64,000 bases of DNA, taken from positions 62,001-126,000 of the forward strand of contig JAFDXE010000005.1 of NCBI GenBank assembly GCA_018268085.1, read 5' to 3'. Numbering within the stretch: the first letter of the stretch is position 1; each line of letters begins with the position of its first letter. Positions 1-12,600 of the stretch are shown piece by piece. Source of the DNA: Bacteroidota bacterium (lineage in GTDB: Bacteria > Bacteroidota > Bacteroidia > Chitinophagales > Chitinophagaceae). The notes below the pieces were generated by a model. The model made no database searches. It saw nothing but the letters and a program-made list of their open reading frames with translations, and was not told where the DNA came from. The position numbers and the translations under genes are program-made.

Positions 1-2704
1 CGCCGTTTAAAACAACATTGCGTATGTTGTATTCAATAGTGGTTATTTTATTGAAGCTATTAATGTATTTGTCGTAATAATTAGATAGAATTTCATGGCC
101 GTATTCAAACCGCCTGTCGTATTGTTCTTTGGTAAAACTCTCCCTGTGCCTTTGCATATACCATTCAAAATCGGAAAGAAAATCTGTTTTGGATGGGAAT
201 TGTTTCGCATCTGTTGCCAGCATTTTCCCGAATAATTTTTCCAATGCATGATGAACAGCAGATCCAAATTCGGTTGCTTCATTTTTTGGCGACGGAATAC
301 GGATCAGGTTTTTAAAATAAAATTCCAGCGGGCACTTGAGGTAATTGTTAAGTGCAGAAACGTTCATCGTAAAACGATCGAGTACTTTTTCAATGTATTC
401 GTTTTCTATTTTTTCAATTTCCGGGGCCTGTGACTCGCTGATGCTGAGTATGGCAAAATCTGAAACAGTAGCTTCATCAATAATAATTTTTTCTACAGGC
501 ATTGGCTGGTAGTCCTGAATTTCTGCAATAAACATAGATGGTTCCAGTTCCTTTCCGTCATTTTTAAACTTACTGTAAGAAATGTACAGGTGTTGTTCTG
601 CTCTTGTAAGTGCTACGTAAAATAACCTTCTTAATTCTTCCTCGTCTGATGAATTGGCCATCGAAGTAAACATGGTATCAGGTAATTTATAACCTCCGGC
701 GGGTTTTCTTTTCTTTTCCCAGGAGGAAGCATTACAACCGGCTACAAACACATATTCAAACTCCAGTCCTTTTGACCCATGTGCAGTCATGAGGTTGATG
801 CCTTTATCGCTTCCGCTCACCTGTTTTAAAGTTAACCGTATTCCTTCCCTGCGCATAAGATCGATGATGTTTACCAATTGTTGTACACCCAGTTCCGGGT
901 CGCGGTGTGTTTCTTCTTTCAGGAATTCAAACAATTTGGTTACCACCTGCAGGAGCCAGTGTTTGTCGGGGCTCTCCATAATGACTTTGAGTGCGCCGGC
1001 TTCACGAATAATATTTTCAAACAAATGTTGCAGGGTAACGTTAGGAACTTTTGCAATGAGTTTTTCTATAATAGCGGAGGCTTTTTTTAATTCCACATGC
1101 AAACCTTTGCTAAAAAGATCCCGTGGAGGTTCCTGTGCCTTTTCGTGTAATAGTTGCCGTAAGGAAGTTGCCTTGCTGGTGAATTTCCGGTCGGCAACTT
1201 CCATGGTTAATGTTGCGATCTCGATAGACGGGATGTTAAACCAGTCGAAATGCAATATTTCAAAAAGCATTTCATCTCCGCTGTAAGGAATGTAATGTTC
1301 GGATGCAAGGTATTCCAGCATCAGAATAATTTTTTTTACCAATGGTTCCTGGAAAATATCAAGATCCCTTTTTGTGTACACAACTATGTTGAGCAGCTTA
1401 AAGTACTGCGCAATTTCCTCCCCATATTTATTTTCTTTATAAATGATGCCGATCCGTCCCGGTGCAACGCCTTCAGCCAGCAATTGCTGCACCTGTTTTA
1501 CAATGCCGATCATTTCTTCCCGTTGTGTTTCATATTCACGGATAATTGGCTGGTGACTGAGCTGTTTTATTTTATCGTTGCTGGATAAGAGATCTTTATT
1601 AAGCTCGGGGTAACGATGAATAAGGCGTTCTGTATTTCTATCAATAACACCCTTTGATATGTTTAAGATCGGTTGGGTAGACCTGTAATTATTTGTTAGC
1701 ACAACTGTGAGCAGGTTCTGTTTATAGTTATCCCTGAACTGCACCATATTTTCAACATTTGCGCCCTGGAAACGATAGATGCTCTGGTCATCATCGCCTA
1801 CAACAAAAATATTCGGAGTATCCCAGTAGTTGATTAATAAATCTACAAGCCGGTTTTGAGTTCCGCTGCTATCCTGGTATTCATCAACCAGTATGTATTG
1901 AAATTTTTCCTGGTAGTTGGCCAGCAGGTTTTTATTTTCTTCAAATGCTTTAATTACCCAGTTGATCATGTCGTCGAAATCGTACCGGTTGCGTTTGCGC
2001 ATCAGTTGCTGAAAATGATCAAACTCTTTTACTGCTGCACTGAGTTTTTCCATTCGTTCCTGTTCTTCGGCTATCTTATCGGCTTTCAGATCTCCTGCAT
2101 TAAATTCTTTATATTTTTTTTTGTAAATAAAAGCTTCACGGGTAGGCAATTCAGCCAGGTATTGATCGATGCGTTGTTGGATAAAAGCAGCGGTCCATCC
2201 TTCCCGTTTCATGGTACTGAATAAAGACCTGAGGTTGTTGATCTCAAAATAAACATCGCCCCTGTATCTTTTCAACGGGTGATTTTTTGGAAAAGAATCG
2301 ATGAGCTCTTTATATAATTCAATCTGCTCCAGTTCAGAAACCGGGTCGAGTGCTGTTTTTTCAAAGAGAGAAAGATTTTCCTGGATGATATCATTGCAGA
2401 AAGCATGAAACGTGTAAATATTCACTTTATATGCATCCGGGCCGATGAATTGCAGTAACCTGCGTCGCATCGCTACTACGCCGGCGTCGGTATAAGTGAG
2501 GCAAAGAATATTTGAAGGAAGCGTATCTGTTTCAAGTAAAATTTTACCAATCCTGCTTGCCAGTATCTGTGTTTTACCGGTTCCCGGGCCTGCGATCACC
2601 ATAACAGGTCCTTCAATGGTATCTACGGCTAAGCGTTGCTGTTGGTTAAGCCTGTTGTATTCCTTAATAAATTTTTGCCTGAGATTTTCGCGGTAGATAG
2701 ACAT
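1..2704 (-). CDS. UvrD/PcrA-like ATP-dependent helicase with C-terminal PD-(D/E)XK nuclease domain (3' end outside window)
   Basis: The frame is open from an ATG at 2704 to the left edge, giving about 901 codons without a stop. Superfamily 1 helicase motifs are visible: Walker A GPGTGKT at residues 39-45, the motif II stretch LVDEYQDSS near residue 270 (about 1870-1896), and GDDDQSIYRFQGAN near residue 305 (about 1750-1800). Close to the window edge the sequence LNNYLKCPLEFYFKNL followed by EFGSAVHHALEKLF matches the start of RecB/AddB-type PD-(D/E)XK nuclease domains; the remaining catalytic residues lie outside the window. The protein is therefore a 3'-5' DNA translocase fused to a nuclease, expected to act in double-strand-break processing or repair. 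Family assignment is secure; which repair pathway it serves is inference. Its promoter would lie in the short gap before 2785. Confidence 0.9.
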   Translation of the reverse strand, partial: MSIYRENLRQKFIKEYNRLNQQQRLAVDTIEGPVMVIAGPGTGKTQILASRIGKILLETDTLPSNILCLTYTDAGVVAMRRRLLQFIGPDAYKVNIYTFHAFCNDIIQENLSLFEKTALDPVSELEQIELYKELIDSFPKNHPLKRYRGDVYFEINNLRSLFSTMKREGWTAAFIQQRIDQYLAELPTREAFIYKKKYKEFNAGDLKADKIAEEQERMEKLSAAVKEFDHFQQLMRKRNRYDFDDMINWVIKAFEENKNLLANYQEKFQYILVDEYQDSSGTQNRLVDLLINYWDTPNIFVVGDDDQSIYRFQGANVENMVQFRDNYKQNLLTVVLTNNYRSTQPILNISKGVIDRNTERLIHRYPELNKDLLSSNDKIKQLSHQPIIREYETQREEMIGIVKQVQQLLAEGVAPGRIGIIYKENKYGEEIAQYFKLLNIVVYTKRDLDIFQEPLVKKIILMLEYLASEHYIPYSGDEMLFEILHFDWFNIPSIEIATLTMEVADRKFTSKATSLRQLLHEKAQEPPRDLFSKGLHVELKKASAIIEKLIAKVPNVTLQHLFENIIREAGALKVIMESPDKHWLLQVVTKLFEFLKEETHRDPELGVQQLVNIIDLMRREGIRLTLKQVSGSDKGINLMTAHGSKGLEFEYVFVAGCNASSWEKKRKPAGGYKLPDTMFTSMANSSDEEELRRLFYVALTRAEQHLYISYSKFKNDGKELEPSMFIAEIQDYQPMPVEKIIIDEATVSDFAILSISESQAPEIEKIENEYIEKVLDRFTMNVSALNNYLKCPLEFYFKNLIRIPSPKNEATEFGSAVHHALEKLFGKMLATDAKQFPSKTDFLSDFEWYMQRHRESFTKEQYDRRFEYGHEILSNYYDKYINSFNKITTIEYNIRNVVLNG

Positions 2705-2784
2705 GCGGCAAAGGTACGCAGGGGCTGCTAAACTCAAATTTCATTTCCAGCCTTTAGGTTTATTGTATTAGCGAAACATTATCG

Positions 2785-3297
2785 TTAAACAGGCAAGGCT
2801 TCAATACTATTATTTTTTGTAGCGGCACCGGTAATTTTGTTGCTCCATATTTCCGCCACTTTTTCCCGCCTGTAATCAAATATTTTTTCAAGCTTTCGCC
2901 TTACAAAAAGAGCATTGGCAATATCACCCAGGATCCAAAACGGAATTTTATAATGAATGATATCCTTCATTTCTACGCCATTTGCTGTTTGCCTGAAATG
3001 ATGCTGGTGATGCCATAAACTATAAGGGCCGTATCGTTGCTCATCAATAAAGTAATTGCCTTCCGATACCTGTGTTATTTCGGTCATCCAGTAAACCGGG
3101 ATACCCAATAAAGGCTTTACGCTGTATTCTATAATCTGGCCGGCATACATTTTCTTAACGGGTTCCGATTGTACGGTAAATCCCTTTTCCCTGGGTGTAA
3201 TGGAGGCCAGGTTTAATGGACTGCTGAAAAATTCCCAGGCTTCTGCAAGTGACACCGGTAAATGCTGAATCCGGGTGAATCGGTAGGTTCTGCTCAT
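2785..3297 (-). CDS. SRPBCC (START-like) ligand-binding family protein
   Basis: This 170-residue protein begins MSRTYRFTRIQHLPVSLAEA and has the pattern of SRPBCC/Bet v1-like proteins: an N-terminal strand, a helix carrying AWEFFSSPLNLASITP, then alternating strands with RYGPYSLWHHQHHF and a final amphipathic helix. These folds bind hydrophobic ligands in a cavity; the ligand here cannot be read from sequence. It has no signal peptide or membrane segment. It follows the helicase gene on the same strand direction, with 80 bp between its stop and the helicase start, so co-transcription is possible but not shown. Homologues are often labelled cell division inhibitor or cyclase/dehydrase, labels with little functional support. 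Confidence 0.75.
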   Translation of the reverse strand: MSRTYRFTRIQHLPVSLAEAWEFFSSPLNLASITPREKGFTVQSEPVKKMYAGQIIEYSVKPLLGIPVYWMTEITQVSEGNYFIDEQRYGPYSLWHHQHHFRQTANGVEMKDIIHYKIPFWILGDIANALFVRRKLEKIFDYRREKVAEIWSNKITGAATKNNSIEALPV

Positions 3298-3636
3298 AAT
3301 AAACGATTAACAAGTGGAATGCTGTAAAGGTTCACCCGGGTAATTATTATACAATCATTATTACTGTTCCACCTGTTTTTATGTTTAATGATAGCCAGGC
3401 TAACACGGGTAATTAATTGACGTTCAAACTTTAATGGTGAGTTGTTGTTCATTTTTATTTATATAACTCATTCATTTTAAGTAAGTTATTTTATTCTTTA
3501 TGCTGCTAACCGGGCAACTGCCTGCATTTTTCAGCGTATGATTATACCGGTTTGGTACCCATAAATTCTCATTCAGAGAAGATGGTTTTGATGCAGGTGA
3601 AATAATTACAATTTTTAAGTTATAAGACCAAACTGC
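3298..3636. other. Divergent intergenic region without a recognised gene
   Basis: About 340 bp lie between the SRPBCC gene (minus) and the giant secreted-protein gene (plus). It is AT-rich and must hold both promoters, but I do not see a convincing TAnnTTTG box at a good distance from either start. A short imperfect repeat (acccgggtaatta / acacgggtaatta, near 3333 and 3404) is too short to interpret. Confidence 0.5.
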
Positions 3637-6600
3637 GTGAAGAAAAAGAACATGTATAATAAGCTTTTGTTGCTTTTTTGCTATACACTCCTGGCCGGAT
3701 TTTCCGGTTTGGCCCAAAAGCCTCCATTCACTTACAGTGATGTAACCTCTTCTACAAAAAACAGCGCTAAACAACATGCGTTCATTGAAAATATCGGCCA
3801 GTACGGAAATTTTCTACCCGGGTATGAAGATATGGGTGAAATAAAATTCGGTTATGAAGGTTTTGATATGCCCGTACTGTTTACTGCCAAAGGGCTGATT
3901 CATCTGCATCGCCGCATTAATCCCATTACGCACGAACAGGAAGAGAAATTTGAAAAGCAGGGTTTACCTGAAGAAGAAATAGAAAGAAAGAAAACGATCA
4001 CGGATAAAACCGTCCGTCAGCAGTGGTCTGGTGCTAATGAGCAGGCAGTTATTCTGCCAGGCAAAGCAAGGTCAGACTATCATACGTACTGGATGCAACA
4101 AGGTAAAGCCGCTGCCTATGAAACAATTATCTATAAAGATATTTACCCTGGTATTGATGTGGTTTATAGCTTTCGCAATGATGACGTGCCCGGATTTGAA
4201 TACAGCTTTATCGTTCACCCGGGAGCAGATCCGGCTCAGATCAAACTGAAATATGAAGGCGATGTGAAGTCTGTAAAACTTACAAAAGACGGAATACACA
4301 TCAAAACCGAAGTAAATGAAATAACCGAATCGGTTCCCAATGCCTGGTATGCAGATGATTCAACTCATGGTACAGCGCCACGGGTAAACTTTAGTTTATC
4401 GGGAAGAGAAGCCGGATTTGTGTTTTCTAACGGATACGATAAAACGAAAACACTTGTGATTGATCCTTTTGTATCGAATATCAGTGTACTAACGGGAATA
4501 AATGCCGGAAAAGCAAAAGACATCGATTTCGACTATGAAGGCAATATTTATGTAACCGGTGGCGGTGATGGCAATACATCACACATGCTGGCAAAATACA
4601 ACGCCAGTGGCGTATTGCAATGGACATTCAGTGGCGTGCTAACACTCCCGGCCTGGAATTTCGGACCCTACTTTGGTGGTTGGGTGGTAGATAAAAGCAG
4701 TGGCAGCATTTACATGGGGCAGGGTTTCGATTTTAATACCGGTTTTATTGTAGTACGACTAACCACAACTGGTTTATACGATAACTTCACTACTGTAGGT
4801 AATCCCAATTTTCGGGAAAACTGGAAAATGATCTGGAATTGTAATGCAGGCTCTCCACAGATCATAGTTGCCGGTGGAGGAACGAACTCTGATATCAACC
4901 TCGGGTTGTTTTCACCACCCTCTACATTTATCAACGGAACAAATATCACAGGTATTTCAGGTATTGCATTCCAGGATATGGCTGATATGGTGATTGATCC
5001 GCTTACGAATAGTATGTACACGTTGTATGCCTCGGGTTCTGTTCCGTCTTTAAACAACGCTTTGTATAAGCACAATCAACCCTATAGCCCTGCCACAAAA
5101 ATCTGGAATGTGGCTACAGGTTATACAGTATTACAGGAAGCTGCCAACAGGCCATATTTCGGCGGAACCGGGTTACAGGAAAATTCAGTTAATGTTCTTG
5201 CGGTTAATGCATCTTATTTATTTTACTGGGATGGTAGAAATCTGAAAGCATTTGATAAAGTATCAGGTGCGGTAGTGGGAACAGCACTTACCATTACCAC
5301 AAATGCCAGTCAGATGCAGGGAGGTATTGTTGCCGATGCCTGCAATAATATTTATGTAGGAAGTAGTAACGGAACCATAAAAGTTTACAAGTTCAACGGC
5401 AGCATATTTGACGATGCTGCTGCCCCCGATATTACGGTTTCAGGATATGAATCAAAACCGGTTTACGACCTTGCTTATAATGAACAACATCGTTTGATAT
5501 ATGCCTGCGGCGATGGTTTTGTTGCATCATTTGATGTATCTCCCTATTGCGCAAATACTACTTACACTATCAATGTCGCTCCCGATTGCAGCAATGGAAA
5601 TATTGTGGCTACCGTAAGTCCGGTGCCACCGGCAGGTAGCCTGGTGAATTTTATATTGTTCAACGGAGCTACACAAATTGCATCGAACACTACCGGAATT
5701 TTCAATGGCCTTATACCACAGGTGAATTATACTGTTGTTGCTACCATCAACCAGGCCTGTAGCGGGTCGCAGGCCAATACTAATTTCATCATGCCGGGAC
5801 CGGTATTGAATGTAACGGTTACGAATACCAGTTGTGGCAGTAGCACGGGATCCATTTCGGCAACCGGTTCAGGTACTTTAGCTCCTTACACGTATAGTAT
5901 CGATGGCATCATTTACCAGGCTTCTGGGAATTTTACAAACCTGCCCGGCGCAGTATATATTGTGTCTGTTAAAGATGGCGGTGGATGTAAAACCAGCGAT
6001 ACCGTAACCATTGCCAACAGCAATGGACCCATCATTTCATTTTCCGCAACAAATGCAACCTGTGGCAACAATACAGGTTCTGTAACCATAAACGCTTCAG
6101 GTGGAACTGCACCCTACCAATACAGCAGCAACGGTATCACCTACCAGAGTAGTAATGTAATTAATGGCTTAACCGGTGGCATTTATTCTATTCGGGTTAA
6201 AGATGTAACCGGTTGTGTAAACACAGTACTGATAACCATATTAAGCGGTGCCACACCTTTACTTACTGCTATACCTTCTTCTGCTACCTGCGGTAATAAT
6301 AATGGAAGCATAACTGTATTCGGAACAGGGGGTTTCGGTGCTTTGCAATACAGTATCAATGGCAATACATTCCAGGCTTCAGGCGTATTCACTAACCTCT
6401 CTCCGGGATCATACACAGTAACGGTAAGGGATGCCAGCGGATGTATCAAAACGGCTTCTGTAACCGTAGACAATAACCCGGCGCCCACTTTAACGGCAAC
6501 GTCAAATGCGGCCACCTGTACCAATGCAAACGGTGCAATTAATGCGAATGCTACCGGGGGTGTGGCGCCATTGCAGTACAGCATAGACGGCTCAGCATAT

Positions 6601-9600
6601 CAATCAACAGGAACATTTTTGGGTTTGACTGCAGGTGTGTACACCGTTTCTGTACATGACGCAGTTGGATGTATCCGTACACTTGTTGTTACGGTTGCTT
6701 CTACAAATGGACCAACCGTAACGGCTACAACCGTTTCATCCACATGCGGCGCTTCTAACGGAACGGTAACTGCGGCGGCTACGGGAGGCATACCTCCCTA
6801 CCAATACAGTATTAACGGGTTAACCTACCAGGCGGCTGTAACATTTACAGGACTGGGTCCGGGAAATTATATTGTTTATGTAAAAGACAATGCCGGTTGT
6901 ATAAATGGTGTGGCAGTTGTATTATCTAATATCTCAGGGCCATCAGTAACGGCAACGGCTAACCCATCATCCTGCAATATAAATGATGGTACGATAACGG
7001 CAACTGGTAGCGGCGGCACAGGGCCTTATCAATTTAGTATCAATGGTGTTGTATTCCAGGGAAGTGGTCTTTTCAGTGGTTTGGCGCCCACTATTTATAC
7101 CGTTACAGTAAAGGATGCGCTTAATTGTATTAAAACTACTACGATAACTGTACCCAACTCGGCCGGTTTGATTATGTTGCTTAGCAATATCTCTTCATCG
7201 TGCAATGGAAGTAATGGAACCATAACTGCGTCTGCATCCGGTGGCGCTACACCTTATCAGTTCAGCCTCAACAATATTTCTTACCAGGCTTCGGGCATAT
7301 TCACAAACATTGCTCCGGGTTTGTATACCGTTTATGTAAAAGATGCCAATGGGTGCATCATCAGCAGAACTACTACCGTACTTGCCAACCTGGCGCCGGT
7401 GCTTTCTTTATCTGTTACCAACTCAAACTGCGGAGGTAGTAATGGTTTAATAACGGCAACGGGTAGCAGTGGAACGCCGCCGCTTCAATTTAATATCGAT
7501 GGCGGAGCCTACCAGTCAATAGCCAGCTTCCCGGGTTTAACGGCTGCAACCCATACGGTTACGGTAAGAGATGCTGCAGGTTGTATTACATCACAAACAG
7601 CAATAGTTGTAAACATAGGTAGCGGAGCCCCACCTACAGATGTAACATTTACTATAAGAAATGTACTCTCCTGCACTGGCGGCACCGGTAAGATTAAAAA
7701 TTTGAAAGGAATTCCCAGCGGCGGCGGAAACAGTTACACGTTCAGCCTGGATGGAGGTGCTTTTACCACTTCTAACCAATTCACCAATGTGCTGCCGGGT
7801 ACGCATACCATAACCGCAAAAAATGAAAATGGCTGTACGGTAACCAAAGTAGCTGTACTGACGAATGTATTGCAGGCAACGGCAAATGCAACTGCTGTGG
7901 CTACAGCCTGTAATACTACCAACGGAAGTATTACCATAACCGGTGTAGGGCCCAATACCCCATACCACGCAAGTATTAATGGTGTTGGTGGTCCCTGGGT
8001 AACATTTTTCCCTCCTGGCGCCAATACGCTTACGTTTGCGGGCCTGGCACCAGGTGGCTACACAATAATTATGGCGGATGATGGTGATTTTACAGCCGGA
8101 ACGCCTGATATACCCGGGGCCTGTCTCAGTTTTGTAAATGTAGCGGTTCCTTCGCTGGGCGGACCCACACTCAGCACCACAGTAACTCCCGGTAATTGTT
8201 TTAGCCCTAACGGATCTGTTTTGGTAACCGGTGCAGCAGGAACAGCACCGTACACTTACAATATCAATGGAGGCGCCTATCAGGCTGGTGCCACATTCAG
8301 TAACCTTGCGCCCGGCTCCTATGTATTTGGTGTACAGGATGCAGCAGGTTGTGTGAACGCTGTTTCCGCAACCGTACCAGTGCCGGCATCGCCGTCAGTT
8401 ACTGCTACTGTTATTTCCGAAGCCTGCGGGTCAGCCAATGGTAGTATAACGCTAACGGGTAGTGGCGGAACAGCTCCTTATCAATATAGTATCAATGGAT
8501 TTACATTCCAGGCGTCAGCAACATTCACAAATCTTTCTGCAGGAACTTACCAGGTAACTATAAAAGATGTAAATGGCTGTTACGGAACATTAACGACTGT
8601 AGTCGGTACAGCAACACGTCCATCGGTTACTGCTTTTTCACTAGCCGCTGCCTGTAATACCGCTTCCGGAACACTCATTGCAAACGGTACCGGCGGAACC
8701 ATTCCATACCAGTATAGTATAGATGGCGTATTGTTCCAGAGTAGCGGAACCTTTGCCGGTCTTGCGCCCGGGGCTTACACCATTTATATAAAAGACAACA
8801 GGGGTTGTACCAATCTTACCAATGTAACGGTGTCAGCAACAGCTTCAGCTTTGATCGCAACCGCTGTAACGGCAGCCAAATGTAATAACGCAAATGGTAT
8901 AGTAACTGTAACGGCTACCGGCGGTGCCGCACCATTGCAGTATAGTCTTGATGGGATAACCTACCAGGCAGGAAATAGCTTTACGAGTATTGTTTCCGGC
9001 GATTACACAGTATCTGTTATGGATGCTGTTGGTTGTATAAGTACAAAGTTGGTATTGGTAAGCGACAATCCTGGTCCACACACATTAACCAGTACGATTG
9101 TTCATGCTTCCTGCGGACTAAGCAATGGGAGCATTATCGCAACCGGTTCGGGCGGAACAGCACCATTGCAATATTCAATTAACGGAGTAAGCTACCAGGC
9201 TTCCGGTTCTTTTGCCGCTGTATCAGCCGGCAGTTATACATTATTTGTAAAAGATGCCAATGGTTGCATCTATACAACTCCGTTTACCGTTGCTAACCTT
9301 GCCGGTCCTACAGCTTCCGCAGTATCAACACCGGCAACCTGTACTCTCAATGATGGCAGCATAACCGTATCTGCAAGCGGGGGAACCGGCGTACTCAGTT
9401 ACAGCATCAACGGAGTAACGTATCAATCCAGTAATGTATTTACCGGGCTACCAGCCGGAACATATACCGTAACGGTAAAGGACACACGCTTATGTATGGC
9501 TACCACTTCCGTAACTGTTAACCCCTTCGTGGTGCCAACAGCATCTGCGCTGACGGCAGACGCAGCTTGCGGTATCGCCAATGGGTCTATAACAGTTACG

Positions 9601-12600
9601 GCAAACGGTGGCAGTGCTCCTTACCAGTATTCCCTCGATGGCATTACCTACCAGGCGGGCAATGTATTCAATAACCTGTCTGCCGGAACGTACCTGGTAA
9701 GGATCAGGGATGTAAACAATTGTTCCGGAACCGTAACGGTGATCCTGCATGACTCCGCACCGCTGAATGGTGTGTACATTGTGGGTTCGGGCGGAGATTT
9801 TTCTACATTAACATCAGCCGTACATGCTTATAATACGCAATGCATCGCAGGGCCAATTACCTTCCTGCTTATAGACGGGAACTATAGTGTAAACGAAACT
9901 TTTCCCATCATTATCAACAGTAATATTTATGCCAGTAGTATCAATACACTTTCCATTAAACCGGCAGCAGGAATTGATCCGGTAATTGAAGCTGATGACA
10001 TAAATACTGCCATACAGTTCAATGGTGCCGATTATATAATAATTGATGGTTCCAATACTTTCGGCGGCACCACGAAAAACCTGTTCATTAAAAATATTCA
10101 CGCTCCCGGAAAAGCGGTATTTTGGCTGAATAGTGCAGATGCGTTTGATGCGGCTACCCATATTACAGTTAAAAACTGCATAATCTCCGGTGCAGGTGCG
10201 GCTTCAACTTCGGCCGGAATTATGTCTTCCGGATCTGTTTTTGACCAACCTGCGGAATCCCCGAATGAATATAATACCATAGAATTCAACAGCATTACCG
10301 CTGCTGCCAGGGGCATAGTACTAACGGCACCGGGTAGCGGCGAACACAATAATGTAATTCATAGCAATACAATCGGCTCAGCTCTGGCTGCAGATAAGCT
10401 CAGCGAAACGGGAATTTTAATAATGGCCGAACAGGATTGTGAGATAAGGGGTAACGAAGTATTAGGCGTAAATGGTAACAGCAGCCTGTTGTCGGGTATT
10501 AGTATTTTAGCAGCATCGGCCTTTGTTTCGGTTGGTGGTAATACAATTCATGATATAAAAAATGTGAATGCAACAGGTGCAGGTGCCAATGGGATATACC
10601 TGGCGTCTTCATCTGCCAATGCTGCAATACAGGTTTACAACAATATTATTTCGGATGTGGCTGCCAATGGTACAACAAATTCCCGTGAAGCAAATAGTAA
10701 CGGGTATGGACTTATGATCGATGGCGGGGCCGGATATGACATCTACCATAACAGTATTATCCTTAGCAGCAACCAGTTTCAGGAAGGCTATCCTGCCGCA
10801 ATCAATATCAGTTCAGCGGTGACCGCAACGGGGGCCATCAATATTAAAAATAATATTTTCGGAAATGAACAAACCCAGGCCGGTGATCATTATACCATCC
10901 AGTGTACTGCAGCTATCGACGTTATTGCTTCCATCGATTATAATGATTTTTACAATTTATCCGGCGCACTTGGCTTTATAGGCAGTAACAGGCTAACGCT
11001 TACCGATATACGCAATAGTTTTGGTTCCAATCTAAACTCTATCAATGTAAGACCAGCCTATGTATCAGCAACCGATTTTCATATTGATCCGGCAAACGTA
11101 AGTAACGGGGTTAACCTGGGCGACCGCGGAACAACCGTTGGTATCAGCATTGATTACGATAAAACCACCCGTAATGCCCTTACACCGGATATCGGTGCCG
11201 ACGAATGGTTGCGGCCAAACTATGGATCATGGGTGGGAAAAATCAATACCGACTGGCTGGTTCCGGAAAACTGGGAAACCAATGTTGTTCCGGATGGCAC
11301 AACAGATGTTACAATAACAGGTGGGTACACACACATGCCCACCATCGCAACCATACAGGAAGTCAGGGATCTTAATTTATCGGCGCCCGACATCAGCAAC
11401 ACACCGATACTAACACTTAGCGGCGGTTCTATCCAGGTAAATGGCAATATAAATTACTCCGGCGGCACCATTGATGGATTACATGGAACCCTGGTGATGA
11501 ATGGTACAGATCAACAGGAAATACCTGCAGGTTTATTCGCAGGCAATGCGCTGAACAACCTTGTAATTGCCAATAACACTGCACAGGGAGTAACTTCTAA
11601 CGGGGCGCTTGACATTTACCAGTCACTAACATTCACGGCAACGGGTAAACGCTTCAATACGAGTGACTCGCTTACCTTTAAATCAACCGACACGGTTACT
11701 GCCTGGCTGGGTAACATGACCGGCAAACTTATTACAGGTAAAGCAACAGTGGAACGAAGAATACCCAACCATTCCAAAACCTGGCAGTTTTTATCAACAC
11801 CCACAGTTGGCCAAACCGTTAAAGAGTCATGGCAGGAAGGATCATCTGCACCAAATAGTAATCCTGTTCCAGGATTCGGCACGCAGATCACCAGTAATGT
11901 TCTGAATGCCACTGTGCATCCTTCACCGGGTTATGATCTTTCTTCGCCAAACGGCCCGTCATTGAAAGTTTACAATGCTTCTACCAATGGATACGATGCC
12001 ATTGCCAGCACAGCAGATCCGGTATATAACGCCAAAGGATACATGCTTTTTGTACGCGGCGACAGGTCGGTAACCACATTCGGGGCACCGGCTACTGCTA
12101 CCACGCTCCGAACAAAAGGGCAGTTATTTACTCCAGCCAATCCACCACCGGTAATAAATGTAAACGGAGGGCTTCCTCCCAATACTTTTGAATCAGTGGG
12201 TAATCCTTATCCTTCTGCAATAGATCTTACACAATTAACTTTGAACGAGGCAGGGGGAGGTGTGCAGGATGTGTTTTATGTGTGGGATCCACACCTAACC
12301 AGTGCAACCAGCAGCGCTTATGGTTTGGGCGGCTTCCAGGTACTAACAAGGAACGGAACAACTTATGATGTTACGCCGGGCGGCGGCAGCTATGGATCAA
12401 CGAACAGGTTTATTCAATCCGGTCAGGCGTTTTTTGTAAACGCACCATTTACATCCGGCACAGTTACATTTACCGAAGACTGCAAGGTGAATGGCAGCGA
12501 TATGGTAAACAGGATGGAAACAACCAGCGCATGGCCGCAATTGCGCAGCAATCTCTACCTCGATAATAATGGCGCACCTATCTTACTCGATGGGAACCTG

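Noticed and set aside
789..1286. 165-codon open frame on the plus strand
   Set aside because: It is antisense to the helicase gene, whose motifs are clear on the other strand; it has no family features.
3333..3418. Short repeat acccgggtaatta / acacgggtaatta
   Set aside because: Only 13 bases with a mismatch and no link to any other element; chance is likely.
3472..3777. 101-codon frame on the minus strand across the start of the giant gene
   Set aside because: It overlaps the signal-peptide region of the giant on the opposite strand and shows no domain.
5800..9765. Regular repetition that might suggest a CRISPR array
   Set aside because: The period is about 230 bp, the units are diverged, and one open frame runs through all of them; it is a protein repeat.
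6183..10349. Many minus-strand frames inside the giant gene
   Set aside because: They are mirror frames of the Gly/Thr/Ala-rich SprB repeats and repeat in step with them.
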